Source of the DNA: Endozoicomonas_A sp049275935
Lineage (GTDB): Bacteria; Pseudomonadota; Gammaproteobacteria; Pseudomonadales; Endozoicomonadaceae
Assembly (NCBI RefSeq): GCF_049275935.1
Contig: NZ_CP184830.1
Location: 992,001 to 1,056,000 of the forward strand
DNA length: 64,000 nucleotides
Direction of reading: 5' to 3'
In this document: one piece after another, positions 1 through 11,400 of the stretch
How the letters are laid out: the number at the start of each line of letters is the position of its first letter
How positions within the stretch are numbered: the first letter of the stretch is position 1
The notes under the pieces: generated by a model
What the model was told of the DNA's origin: nothing
Seen by the model: only the letters and a program-made list of their open reading frames with translations
The model's database searches: none
Made by a program: the position numbers and the translations under genes

Positions 1-2
1 GG

Positions 3-3000
3 TTGGATAGAAAGTATCTGAAACAAAACCTGTGGCCACTGGCCAGAGCCTTTGACCCGAGCGTATTTAAACTATTCCAACTGTCCTATAAAAATCCATT
101 TCCATTGCAGCATGGAGGAGAAGTCCCAGACAAACTCTGTGCCCTGATTCTGGCCCATGGGCCTGACGAACATCGACAGGCAATGGCGCATCAGTTGGGA
201 GTCAGTCCGGCGGCAGCAAAGCGATATAGACAGTTAGCCATCAGACCATCAAAACAAATTAAACGTTTGCAGGATGCATTGGCTAACGGCTGGCAGTTAA
301 CTTTGCCATTGGGGCAGACCCGATCCGATGCCATTCAGGCTCTGGCCAGCGATTGTTTTCACATAGCCAGAACAGCGAATTCCAGGACAGAAGGCATTGA
401 ACGTATAAAACATCGACTGGCTGAATCACTGGCATGGCAGGGTTCCACTGATATGCCCTTGTCAGCACTGGCCCGGGATCTTTATCACGGTGAGATAAGT
501 CAGAAGGATCGTGAAAGTCGTCGCTTATCCCGACTCCATGACCGGCTTACGGACTCTCCTGTTATATTCCTGCAGGGGGAAACCGGCACCGGAAAAAGTT
601 ACTTTTCCGCCAAAATGGCGAAAGCTTCAGGGCAGGCTATGGTCATTTCCCTTGGGCCTTCCGACAGCGAACAGACCCTGATGAAACGCTGGCAATGGCA
701 ACAACACGCCAATGGTGACCGCTCTATGGTGCAGCAAAACCGGGCGCTGATGGAATGGGCCAAGACCGAATCCGACAAAGGCGGAGGCTGTGATGGAAAA
801 GAATACATCACCCTGGTTGTGGATGAAGCCAACCTTGCCAAAACCGGATTACTGGCATCACTGAACGGCTTATGGGAACCGCAGCCCTGCATCTATGTGA
901 ATGGTCATCCTGTCAGAGTCAGCCCGAAACACCGGGTGATTCTCACCGGTAACCCCGATCATTACGCCGGGCGCCAAATGGACCCGACCCTGAAAGAGAA
1001 ACTGCCCAGAGCTTACTACCCACGCCTGGATCAGGCATTCCTTCGGGACCAGGTTGTGGAACCGGCTCTGGTCAATCAGTTACAACGGCATCTGTCGGAG
1101 TCTGAAATAAACGACATAGCACGCATTACCGCCGAGAGCGTGATGGCACTCTGGCAATATTATCAGGAACTCTTGCCCGAGCATGAGTTTACCCCCAGGG
1201 ATTTAACGGATATCTGCAGTTGGGTGGGTTGGTATCTGGATCGTGCGTTATCCAAAGGAGACAGTGCCAGCTGTGAGCAAATAAACAGTTTGATCCAACA
1301 AAGTTTTCGGGATGTACTGGGGCCCGAAATCACCGAAACTCATCAGGATGCCCTGTCGGCACTGGAAACCTGGTTTGCTGTACGCTACCACCCGGACAAT
1401 ACCCTGAGCAACAAAGTATATAACCACACCCTGCAGGATATGCAGCAGACCTTCGGTATAGTCAGCAAAAAAATCCGACCAGACTTTGATATCTCCGGAT
1501 CGGCAGTCCGTGAACTGGTGCAGTGGCTTGGGCAGGATTTAAGCCGCAGTCAGCAGGCTTATCATCACGACAGAAAACACGGCGGTCGTCAGGCAACGCT
1601 GATTGAAGGCCCGGCTGGACGGGGTAAAGATGCCACGCTGGACCTGGTGATTGAAAGTGTCAGAAAGCAGGCTAGGCGACGGGGAGAGCCCATGCCGGAA
1701 GTTTATCTCCTGAATGCCTGTGATTGTTCCTGGGACAAAGTGTGTGAAAAGATCCAGAAGGCCAAAATTGAAGGCGGCATCGTGGTGATTTCGGAAATGA
1801 ACCTGATCGACAGCCAGCATCTGGAAGGGGAGTTAAACGATATTCTGGCCGGTGACGCCCATCCGGGTTTCCACCTGTTTGCCACCATCAACCCGCCTGA
1901 GTACAGCGGGCGAAAACCCTTATCACCAGCGCTGAAAGGGCGTTTCCGGCATTTGCCCATCCGGCAGTACAACGCGACCGAATTACAGACCATTGCCGAA
2001 AAAGTGTTGCCAGAGTCCTCACAAGGGACATTCGCCGCCAAGATACTAACAGAAAAACATTGTCGTTTAAGGGCTCACCTGCAACTCAAAAAACTGCCAT
2101 TGCAACCGACCAGCCTTGATTTACAGAATGTTGCCAAGGCTATCACCAGTGCTGGCGATTTTAGCGAAAAAGCCGTTCATCAATGCCTCAATCAGCACTA
2201 TCGGCTTTATCAGATGGCCGCCAACTTATCGCTGGAGGAACTGCCCGGGCTATCGGCTATTGCCATGAATAAAGCAGCGCTTGACCCTGAAATGAGCGAA
2301 TGGTTCTACCAAACGGTATCGGGCATTGATCGTCCGTGGTTAATACGACACAGTAATCACAACAGTGTTGATGAAAATCGCCATGAAATTCGTTTTATCA
2401 CTCGTCCGGATAAAGAGGAAGCCAAAGCGGAAATCATCAAGGGGGTGGCTCAGGTCAGGTGGCGAGCATCAGGTCTGCCCCTGAAGCCGAAGCAGTCAGA
2501 CGACATTCTCACACAGGCACTATACAGACACTGGCAGCAACACTGGTTTACGAGTGATTTTGGCCGGACGGGCGTGGACGCTAGCAGCGTATTCCCCCTG
2601 ACGGAAGAACAGAAACAAACGCTGAAATTGTCAACTAACCAGCCTTATCTTAAGGCGGCTGATGAGCGTATAAGGGCGTGGAAAACCAATGAAGCTCAAT
2701 GGTGGCCTGCGTTATGGCATCAGATCAGTGATCTGCCGAACCACCTGGTCGACGATTTTATCAACGAAGCATCCGCTATTGACGGTGATAAGGCTCCTCA
2801 ACAAGACAAGCCAGAAGTCCACGAGAAACAGGCTTCGGCATTGGCTCAGAAGAGTAACCACGAGCCGCAAGTTAATAACGCGTTGGCTATTTACAGTGAT
2901 AATGCTCCTGAAAAATACGTTCCGGAAGTCCATGAGAAAAAGGCTCCAGCATTGGACACATTAACAAACTATCAGAGGCTGGCAAAACCAAAATATGACG

Positions 3001-5285
3001 ATTATGTTATTTTTGACAAGCCGGGCCTCTTTACCGGGACCTATCGGTGGATTGCAGAGGATATTTATGTGACTGCCGGGGGCGAAGTCAAAACGATCAG
3101 CATTAATGATAAACACTTGCAGGGAGCCGAAGTCCTTATACCTGCCCGGTTACCAAGGCAGGACCAGGAAGTGATATTAGCCAGCAACCAAACACTGGCA
3201 ACCTTTTATATGACATCAAAAGATGGTCAATATCCATTGCCCAGCCTGACAGCTAACGACCGTATCCTGGCCCTGTGCATAGAACCCAACCTGGCCTTCA
3301 CACTACTCAGGGACCGATATACCGGTCTTCACACACTATTTGTTCCAGAAGCCAAAGCCGACCAGAGCATAAGAATTGCTTACGTCGTAGAATCCGGAGA
3401 AGCGGGTAAAAAAATACCTGCTAAAGAAGTCCGACCAGCACCATCAAAACGTTTTGACGCCCACTGTTGCGAAGGTATGAAAACAGTGTTGAACAAAGTG
3501 TTTGTATCCATTAACGAACAACCACTCAAAGTAAAGCGGCTTTTGGAGACAATAGAAAACGCTGAAGACATAAAGCAACGCATTCAGGCAATCAGGGACT
3601 ATTGCAAACTGTTTTCCGGTGTTGCTGTACCAGTGCGCAATAAAAATTTCTTTCAATTCCTCGTAATGCAGCGGCAAGGCAAATGCTGTCATCGTGTGCC
3701 TGTTTTTATCGCTTTTTGTCGTTATTTTGGCATTTCATGCCGACAAATATCTAATCATATCCACAGCTTTGCAGAGTATTCCCCGGATGGCGGCCAAACC
3801 TGGGAGCCAGTGGACTTGGGCGGGTCGCCTATCGAAGCAACAAAAATCAAATTTGGCTTCCAGCACAACAGAAGCGTCAGAGATTCTGGCACTGAGTTAA
3901 GGAAGATCCGGGATCTCCTGAAAGGGTCTTCTTTAACAGAACAGCAAGTACTGGCTGAAACCTGCGGCATCAGCCCTGGTAAACTCAACAAAGCCCTTAA
4001 GACAAAGGGGGCATTACCAAACCTATATCTGAGTACTTACAAGCGGGTAGAAAAGCTTTGGGAGAGAAAAGATTTAATCGGTTTCTCCATGGGGGTTTCA
4101 ATGTTACTGGAGATAGAAGCAGTGGACGATTGCGAGAAGCGACTTGTCAGAGGCATGCTTGACTGTATGTCCGACAGCAAGCGGTTGTCTGAGGCAGTAA
4201 AACAAATATTGTCCAACAGTGATGAAGATCAGATCACTGAGCTACTCAAGTCACTCCATTCTAAAATGATTGATCAGTCCGGAGCATGTCCTCACATGTG
4301 GTTGCATTCGATAGTGAATATATTGACAGACAGTGACTTGTCGAATCCTTCGGTTATTCGCTTTGCCCATGAAGCCCTGAAATCGGGTTGGCTGGATCCA
4401 CTGCCTCCCAGAATGGGTTATTTTATTCAGGTCATTCGACATCATGAGCTATTGGTGCGTCTGGAAGGCGTCGATGAGCTGAAGGTTAAAGCCACCCGTT
4501 GCCTGAAAATGTGGTACAGGGAATTGTTGTCCAGGGAAAAAAATAGTCGGGCATGGCAACTTACTTATCAACGTTTCAAAAAGGAAAATGTTGGTGGCTT
4601 TTTCGTCACTCATTGTCATGGCGGGTTTTCGCCAACCCTTGAAACTAACCTGGTCAATACATCTTTACAGATCACCTGGACGGATGAACCCGGTGGGGTT
4701 CCGAATATAGAACGTATGTTGGTGCACCACCCCGCGTTTGTGCAGTCCAACTCGGGCAAAGCGGACTACCGACCGGTGATTATCCTGGGAGCTTGCCAGC
4801 GGAGCAGAAAATTACAGGAAAAGGCCGAAGCTCTGTTTCAAAGAAAAGTTGATACCAGACCCGACTTGAAGCAGTTATTGGAAAAACACGAACTGAAGCC
4901 CTTTGAGGTTTCACGGGAGGAAGAAAGCCTTTTGGATGATTTAAAAGACAAATGCGCACGAGCAATTGAGCAGGTCTTCATTCATTACCTGTATGGAGTG
5001 ACATGCTCGAAAGGCAGTTGTTTAACCTATTGTTGGGGCGTTTCCGGCAGGCTACTGGACTACTTCGGTGCTCATGATCCATCCTCACCAGAAGAGCTGT
5101 ATGCCATGATGAAGAATATTAACAGCCCATACTGTTTTCAGGGATCTGTTAAGGATGACTACTTAAGGCAGGTGCAAAACGCCAGTAACGCTCTGATCCT
5201 CAGATCCCATGAACTGACAAAAATTGCCGAAGAGTTTGTGGGCAACGTGAATTTAAATTCGCTTTATGACTCATTGGATACGTGA
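3..5285 (+). CDS. Giant AAA/transglutaminase-like protein, copy 1 (5' end outside window)
   Basis: This is the last 1760 residues of a protein of about 2500. The first in-frame codon here (TTG) is internal, because the sequence aligns with residues near 750 of the complete paralogues. Visible in order (fragment numbering): P-loop GETGTGKS at 192-199, Walker B-like VVDEAN near 273, sensor-like LTGNPDHYAGR, a second nucleotide-site relic GPAGRGKD at 536, Walker B-like VVISEMN, ATINPP, a linker with two copies of a 38-residue-type repeat (about 920-985), a beta-rich region, and a transglutaminase-like core with Cys1228, His1254 and Asp1271. The C-terminus ends SLDT, as in sister copies. The AAA part resembles the dynein-related/MoxR-midasin group (AAA_5). 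Enzyme type is a family inference; the substrate is unknown. It lies directly upstream of copy 2, with its own promoter outside the window. Confidence 0.8.
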   Translation: MDRKYLKQNLWPLARAFDPSVFKLFQLSYKNPFPLQHGGEVPDKLCALILAHGPDEHRQAMAHQLGVSPAAAKRYRQLAIRPSKQIKRLQDALANGWQLTLPLGQTRSDAIQALASDCFHIARTANSRTEGIERIKHRLAESLAWQGSTDMPLSALARDLYHGEISQKDRESRRLSRLHDRLTDSPVIFLQGETGTGKSYFSAKMAKASGQAMVISLGPSDSEQTLMKRWQWQQHANGDRSMVQQNRALMEWAKTESDKGGGCDGKEYITLVVDEANLAKTGLLASLNGLWEPQPCIYVNGHPVRVSPKHRVILTGNPDHYAGRQMDPTLKEKLPRAYYPRLDQAFLRDQVVEPALVNQLQRHLSESEINDIARITAESVMALWQYYQELLPEHEFTPRDLTDICSWVGWYLDRALSKGDSASCEQINSLIQQSFRDVLGPEITETHQDALSALETWFAVRYHPDNTLSNKVYNHTLQDMQQTFGIVSKKIRPDFDISGSAVRELVQWLGQDLSRSQQAYHHDRKHGGRQATLIEGPAGRGKDATLDLVIESVRKQARRRGEPMPEVYLLNACDCSWDKVCEKIQKAKIEGGIVVISEMNLIDSQHLEGELNDILAGDAHPGFHLFATINPPEYSGRKPLSPALKGRFRHLPIRQYNATELQTIAEKVLPESSQGTFAAKILTEKHCRLRAHLQLKKLPLQPTSLDLQNVAKAITSAGDFSEKAVHQCLNQHYRLYQMAANLSLEELPGLSAIAMNKAALDPEMSEWFYQTVSGIDRPWLIRHSNHNSVDENRHEIRFITRPDKEEAKAEIIKGVAQVRWRASGLPLKPKQSDDILTQALYRHWQQHWFTSDFGRTGVDASSVFPLTEEQKQTLKLSTNQPYLKAADERIRAWKTNEAQWWPALWHQISDLPNHLVDDFINEASAIDGDKAPQQDKPEVHEKQASALAQKSNHEPQVNNALAIYSDNAPEKYVPEVHEKKAPALDTLTNYQRLAKPKYDDYVIFDKPGLFTGTYRWIAEDIYVTAGGEVKTISINDKHLQGAEVLIPARLPRQDQEVILASNQTLATFYMTSKDGQYPLPSLTANDRILALCIEPNLAFTLLRDRYTGLHTLFVPEAKADQSIRIAYVVESGEAGKKIPAKEVRPAPSKRFDAHCCEGMKTVLNKVFVSINEQPLKVKRLLETIENAEDIKQRIQAIRDYCKLFSGVAVPVRNKNFFQFLVMQRQGKCCHRVPVFIAFCRYFGISCRQISNHIHSFAEYSPDGGQTWEPVDLGGSPIEATKIKFGFQHNRSVRDSGTELRKIRDLLKGSSLTEQQVLAETCGISPGKLNKALKTKGALPNLYLSTYKRVEKLWERKDLIGFSMGVSMLLEIEAVDDCEKRLVRGMLDCMSDSKRLSEAVKQILSNSDEDQITELLKSLHSKMIDQSGACPHMWLHSIVNILTDSDLSNPSVIRFAHEALKSGWLDPLPPRMGYFIQVIRHHELLVRLEGVDELKVKATRCLKMWYRELLSREKNSRAWQLTYQRFKKENVGGFFVTHCHGGFSPTLETNLVNTSLQITWTDEPGGVPNIERMLVHHPAFVQSNSGKADYRPVIILGACQRSRKLQEKAEALFQRKVDTRPDLKQLLEKHELKPFEVSREEESLLDDLKDKCARAIEQVFIHYLYGVTCSKGSCLTYCWGVSGRLLDYFGAHDPSSPEELYAMMKNINSPYCFQGSVKDDYLRQVQNASNALILRSHELTKIAEEFVGNVNLNSLYDSLDT

Positions 5286-5347
5286 TCCTGGTTTGTTCGT
5301 CATGAGTTTTTCGAGATTGGTGACTTGCTTCCATAGTCCATCCACGG

Positions 5348-5375
5348 GGAACTTCCGTCCTGTCTGAAGGTCAAA
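5348..5375 (+). promoter_or_regulatory. ECF/sigma-E-like promoter of giant copy 2
   Basis: GGAACTT (5348-5354), 16 nt, then TCAAA (5371-5375), 51 nt before the ATG. Both boxes and the spacing match the sigma-E class consensus (GAACTT-N16-TCTGA/TCAAA). The same pattern precedes every other complete gene of this island's effector-like families. Confidence 0.6.
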
Positions 5376-5426
5376 TTATTAAGGAATTTAATAGAGACCT
5401 GTCAGATAACAAAAGGGAGATTGACT

Positions 5427-8400
5427 ATGGATGGTCGGATTGATCGAGCTACAAACAAACGCGCCCTTGATGATAACCCTCTTCATAGCGACTTTGCAGC
5501 CAAGCTAGCAAAGCTGGATTTATCATCAGAGGCAAATAATGATGCAGGCATCTGCACTGAAGTCAGGCCCCAACTGAAGCGATCGCCATCTTCGCAGAGG
5601 ATGCCTGACAAAAAGAGAACCGTCTCCTCAACGGATTCCTCGTTCCAAAAGGCGACTCATTCCTTCGATTTTCGTTTTGTCGACAGTGATGATGAAGTTC
5701 GACGGCTTTTAACTGCCCTGACCGGCGATGAATATCGGGATGTCACTGTTATTTCCCATCCCGATGACCTCTCACAGGCTAATCTGGTAAGCCGGTTGAG
5801 CATTGCCTCCGACGGTCGCCACACCCTGCGCTCAGGAAAGCTCTTTGAAGGTTCAAAGCCACTGACGCTGGTGATGGATATCCGAAAACTCACCGGCGAG
5901 GATCTGCCAAAGTTTAACGACCTGCTGGACCCGGATAACCCTTGTCTGTACGACACAGTCAGTCGGGAGAAACGCCCTCTGGGTGAGCATGTTTCTCTAT
6001 TGGTCCTGGCAGACCCTGCCCAGCTGGCATCGGTTGGCCAGAGCGACGAGGCACCCGGTGCTGATTTCTGGCGACGAATTAACCGACCGGGAAATACCTG
6101 GCAATTCGATGCGCAGACCGGCAAGAACCCATCAATAGAGATCGACGAGGTTCCTCCCTTATTACCTGAATGCACCAGTGCCGAAAGTGCTATAAACGAC
6201 AATACCATTATTATTAACTGTCACTTGCACAGCAACTGGCGACAGTTGCTGCTGGGTGGCCCCGGAGTGGATCAACAGGGGCGAATCCAGCACCTCCCTG
6301 GCAGGCTTGAGTCATTAAGGGCCGGACAAAGAGTGATTCTGAAAGGAGCCAACTGGCAGGATCTGGCCTTTGAACAGACGATTCGGCAAATGCTGGCGCA
6401 GAAGTGCTTTGAGAGCAATGGGGAGATCTCTCGGTTACCCGACGATGTTCAGTTTTATCAGATGCCGGTAGGGAGTGACGAGCTTCATTCACTGTTCCAG
6501 AGTCTGTACGACTCTACTGGCAAACAGGGTGACAAAGGGCTTGATAAAAAGCAGGCACTGGGAAACCCGATCATCATTAACCAGAGTAGTATTGCCCAAT
6601 GGCTCAGCCCGATTGCCATTGCCCCGGAAGGCTATGCAGTACCCAACACCTGTCTGTTAGAACAGGTTCGGGCCGGTGGTACCGTCACCGTAACCTCTCC
6701 CCTCACTGAGGCGCATTGGTTTCATTTGCTGGGCTCACTGCAGGCGATTCGTGAGACGACCGGCCTTGAGCCCGGACTTCAGGTGGCTCATTCAAAACAG
6801 CAGCCCAAAGCCCTGGGGTTGGATGAAAACGATGCATACCCTCTGCCCGAGCCACAGGAAAAAGTCAGCGATCACCGTGCCTTTAACACGTTGACCTATC
6901 AACAACATGCCCAGGCAAGTTATTGGATTAGTCATCAACCGCAAGCCCCCCTGGTCATTCAGATCAATGAACAATCCGGCCTCAGCGAGCTGTTTGATAA
7001 TATCCACATCACCTCGGAAAAAAAGGCGCATTTTGGACGACGTCCGAGTGACTTGCAGAAGGCTTTGACCGCTGGCAAACCGGTGGTATTCAGAGGGCTG
7101 GAAACTAATCCAACACTTCAGCAGCTTCTGGAACCCCTGATTATTGGGCAACCTCTGTTGCTGAATGGCCAATTACAAACCTACCCACAGGCTCAAGTCA
7201 CCGTACTCTGGCCCGGGCTTGTGAAAAGCCCCTCTTCAGTATTTAATTCGATGGTTGCCAAAGGTAAACCCTGTCCCGAGGTCGATCTCTGGGATCTCAA
7301 TGCGGACAAGCATAAAATCTCCCGGTCTGAGCTGCCGGAACAGGCGCTTGATGAACTTTACAAAGCCTTTAAAACCGTACCTGCAAACCTTTGTAACCCT
7401 CTGCCTGAAATAACCGAAGGGTTATTGAACAACCTGATACTGGCTGCCCGGCGAGCACAGCAGGTTGACCAGTCCTCACAGCTCCTGCCCCGCCACTGGC
7501 GCAGGGCCATCAATAGCATTATCAGCCATGGTACACGACAGCATCCGTCCGTGCGTGATTTTATGAAAGTGGCCTGTTGGCACTTGTTACCGGATAAGGA
7601 TCAACCTCCCTCGGTAGACCCGGATCGGTTAAATGCCGTCATCAATAGTGCCCCGCAGTTGGATAGAGCGTTTGTGAAGCAAAACCTGTGGCAACTGGCC
7701 AGAGCCTTTAACCCGGAGGTATTCAGGGCCGCTGGATTGATTAAAGGATTGCAACTGTCCTATGAAAATCCATTGCCATACAGGGATGCAAAAGAAATTC
7801 TGGACAGGCTCTGTGCCATCATCGTGGCCTGTGGGCCTGAGCAACAGCGAAACGCTTTAGCGTTCCAGTTGCAAGTCGAACCGTCGGCAGCGAAGCCCTG
7901 GCAATCGTTAGCCATCAGGCCAACAGGACAGATTAAACGTTTGCAAGATGCGCTGGCTTCTGGCTGGCATTTACCTCTGTCATCAGGGCAGACCCGATCC
8001 GATGCTATTCAGACACTGGCCACCGATTGTTTTCATAGGGCCAGGACAGCGAATTCTGAGGCAGAAGGCATTGAACGCATAGAAAGTCGGCTGTTTGAAT
8101 CACTGAAATGGCAGGGTTCCGCTGATAAGCCCCTGTCAGCACTGGCCAAAGATCTTTGTCATGGCGAGATAAGTCAGAAGGATCGTGAAAGTCGTCGGTT
8201 ATCCCGACTCCATGACCGGCTCACAGACTCTCCCGTTATATTCCTGCAGGGAGAAACCGGCACCGGGAAAAGTTACTTTTCTGCCAAAATGGCCAAAGCT
8301 GCAGGGCTGGCTGAGGTCATTTCCCTTGGACCTTCTGACAGCGAACAGACCCTGATGAAACGCTGGCATTGGCAACAAGACGCCGACGGCGACCGTTCTA

Positions 8401-11400
8401 TGACACAGCAAAATCGGACGCTGATGGAATGGGCCAATACCAAATCCGACAAAGATGGAGGCTATGTCACCCTGGTTCTGGATGAAGCTAACCTCACCAA
8501 AACCGGATTACTGGCATCATTGAACGGCTTATGGGAACCACAACCCTGCATTTACGTGAATGGTCATCCTGTCGGAGTCAGCCCAAAACACCGGGTGATT
8601 CTCACCGGTAACCCGGATCATTATGCCGGGCGCCAGCTCGACCCGACCCTGAAAGAGAAATTGCCCAGGGCTTACTACCCACGTCTGGATCAGGCTTTCC
8701 TTCGCGACAGCGTGGTGGAACCGGCTCTAGTCAATCAGTTACAGGGACATCTGTCGGAGCCTGAAATAAACGACATTGCACGAATTACCGCCGAGAGCGT
8801 GATGGCACTGTGGCAATATTATCAGGAACTCTTGCCCGAGCATGAGTTTACCCCCAGGGATTTAACGGATATCTGCAGTTGGGTGGGCTGGTATCTGGAT
8901 CGTGCGCTGCCCGCAGGTGCGAATGTTACCTGCAAGCAAGTGAACGGTTTGATCCAGCAAAGCTTTCAGGATCTTCTGGGTCCTGAAATCACCGAAACTC
9001 ATCAGGATGCCCAGCAGGCACTGGAAATCTGGTTTGCTGCCCATTACGAAGTGGACAACACCCTGCGCGACAAAGTTCATAACCATACCCTGCCGTATAT
9101 TCAGCAGGCCTTCGAAACATTCACCAAAACAATCCGACCTGAGTTTGATACTTCCGGATCGGCGGTCATTGAGCTGGCGAAACAGCTTGGACAGGATTTA
9201 AGCCGCGCTCAGCAGGCTTATCATCTCAACAAAAAACACGGCGGTCGTCAGGCAACGCTGATTGAAGGCCCGGCTGGACGGGGTAAAGATGCCACGCTGG
9301 ACCTGGTGATTGAAAGTGTCAGAAAGCAGGCTAAGCGACGGGGAGAGTCCATGCCGAAAGTTTATCTCCTGAATGCCTGTGATTGTTCCTGGGACAAAGT
9401 GTGTGAAGCGATCCGGAAGGCAAAAGAGGAAGGCGGCATCGTGGTGATTTCGGAAATGAACCTGATCGACAGCCAGCATCTGGAAGGTGAGTTAAACAAT
9501 ATTCTGGCCGGTGACGCCCATCCGGGTTTCCACCTGTTTGCCACTATCAACCCGCCTGAGTACAGCGGGCGAAAACCCTTATCACCAGCGTTGAAAGGGC
9601 GTTTTCGACATTTGCCGATCCGGCAGTATAACCCGACCGAATTGCAGACCATTGCCGGGAAAGTATTGTCGCAAACTACGCAGCCGGAAATCGTGGCTAA
9701 AAAGCTGACTCAGCTACATTGTCGATTGAGGGCTTACCTGCAAAAGCAAAACCTGCCCTTGCAGCCGACCAGTGTTGATTTACAGAATGTCGCCAGGGCT
9801 GTTATCAGAGGGGGTGATTTTAGCGATAACGGCCTTCACCAATGCTTCCATCAGCACTACCGGCTTTATCTGATGGCAGCCGACCTGTCGCTGGAAGAAC
9901 TACCAGCGTCGTCGGCTATTACCATGAGCAATGGTGAGCTTGATTCCGGACTTTGCAAATGGTTCAACCAAACGCTATCGGGCATTGATCGTCCGTGGTT
10001 GATACGGCGCAGTGATCGCAACAGTATTGATGAAAAATGCCATGACATTGGTTTTAAGGATCGTCCGAATAAAGAGGAAGCCAAAGCGGAAGTGATCAGG
10101 ATGGTGGCTCAGGCAAAGTGGCAGGCATCAGGCCTTTCCCTGAAGCCGGATCAGTCAGACGATATTCTCACCGGGGCACTCTACCGACACTGGCAGCAAT
10201 GCTGGTTTGGTCGTAAGTTTGGCCAGACGGGCGTGGCCGCTAACAGCGTATTTCCGATGACGGAAGAACAGAAACAAACGCTGAAATTACAGGCTTGCCA
10301 GCCTTATCTCAGGGAAGCTGATCAGCGGATAAATGCATGGAACATCCATGAAGTCCGATTATGGCCTGCGTTTTGGGCTCAGATAAGTGATCTGCCGAAC
10401 CATCTGGTTGACGATTATATTTACGAAGCCTCAGCTGTTGAGGGTGATAAGGCTCCTGATCAAGACATGCCAGACGTCAACGGGGAACAAGCCCTGGCAT
10501 TGGCTCAGAAAACGATCCAAAAGCCACAACCTGTTAACGAAGCGATGACTATTGACGGTGATAAGGCCCCTGAAAAATACCTTCCAGAGGGCCACGAAAA
10601 ACAGGCTTCAGCATTGGACCGGGGAACAAACCACAGGCCACAACCAGTTAATGAAGCGATGACTATTGACGGTGATAAAGCTTCAGAAAAATACCTTCCA
10701 GAGGGCCACGGAAAAAAGGCTTCAGCATTGGACCGGGGAACTAACCATAAGCCACAACCAGTTAACGAAGCGATGACTATTGGCGGTGATAAGGCTCCTG
10801 AAAAATACATTCCAGAAGCCCGTGAGAAAGAGGCTGAAGCATTGAACCGGACAACGGACTTTGAGAATAAAGGGATGTTACAGGCTAAAGAGCTTGTAAT
10901 TTTTGACACGCAGGACCATCTTCCCGAAAACTATCGGTGGGGGGCAGAAGATATTTATGTGACTGCCAAGGGCGCTGTCAAGGTGATAAATATTACCAAT
11001 CAACACATGCAGGGGGCCGAAGTCCTGATACCTGACCAGTTACCCGGGCATGATCAGGAAGCGACATTAGCCAGCGATCAAACGCTGGCGACCCTGGATA
11101 TCTCATCCCACAATGGTCAATATACATTACCCAGCCTGACGCTTAACGACTATATCGTAGCCCTGCGCATAGAACCCGATTTGCCATTTACCCTGATCAG
11201 GGACCGATATACCGGGCTTCACACACTGTCTGTTCCGGGGGCCAAACCCTTACAGACTATTCGAGTAACTTATGTCGTAGAACCATGGCAACCAGACAAA
11301 AAAACACCTGCCAGAAGAGCCCAGCCTGCACAATCAACACGTTTTGACGCTCGCTGTTGCGAAGGTATGAGAGCAGTATTGCAGGACGTGCTTGAGCACA

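Noticed and set aside
2689..2964. Plus-strand frame of 91 codons inside giant copy 1
   Set aside because: A shadow of the linker-repeat region, with no ribosome site and no counterpart outside linker repeats.
5348..5375. Reading the shared promoter as a HrpL hrp box
   Set aside because: The -35 and spacing are similar, but the -10 is TCAAA/TCTAA and not CCACnnA, so a sigma-E-like class fits better.
5421..5426. TTG start two codons upstream of giant copy 2
   Set aside because: It overlaps the ribosome-binding spacing region, and all paralogues start at the ATG that encodes MDG.
10490..10850. Regular repeats considered as a CRISPR array
   Set aside because: The units are contiguous, in frame and 114 bp long with no spacers, and no cas genes are present in the window.
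10505..10909. Open frame of 134 codons on the minus strand
   Set aside because: It is antisense to the 114-bp linker repeats; its internal repetition only mirrors the coding strand.
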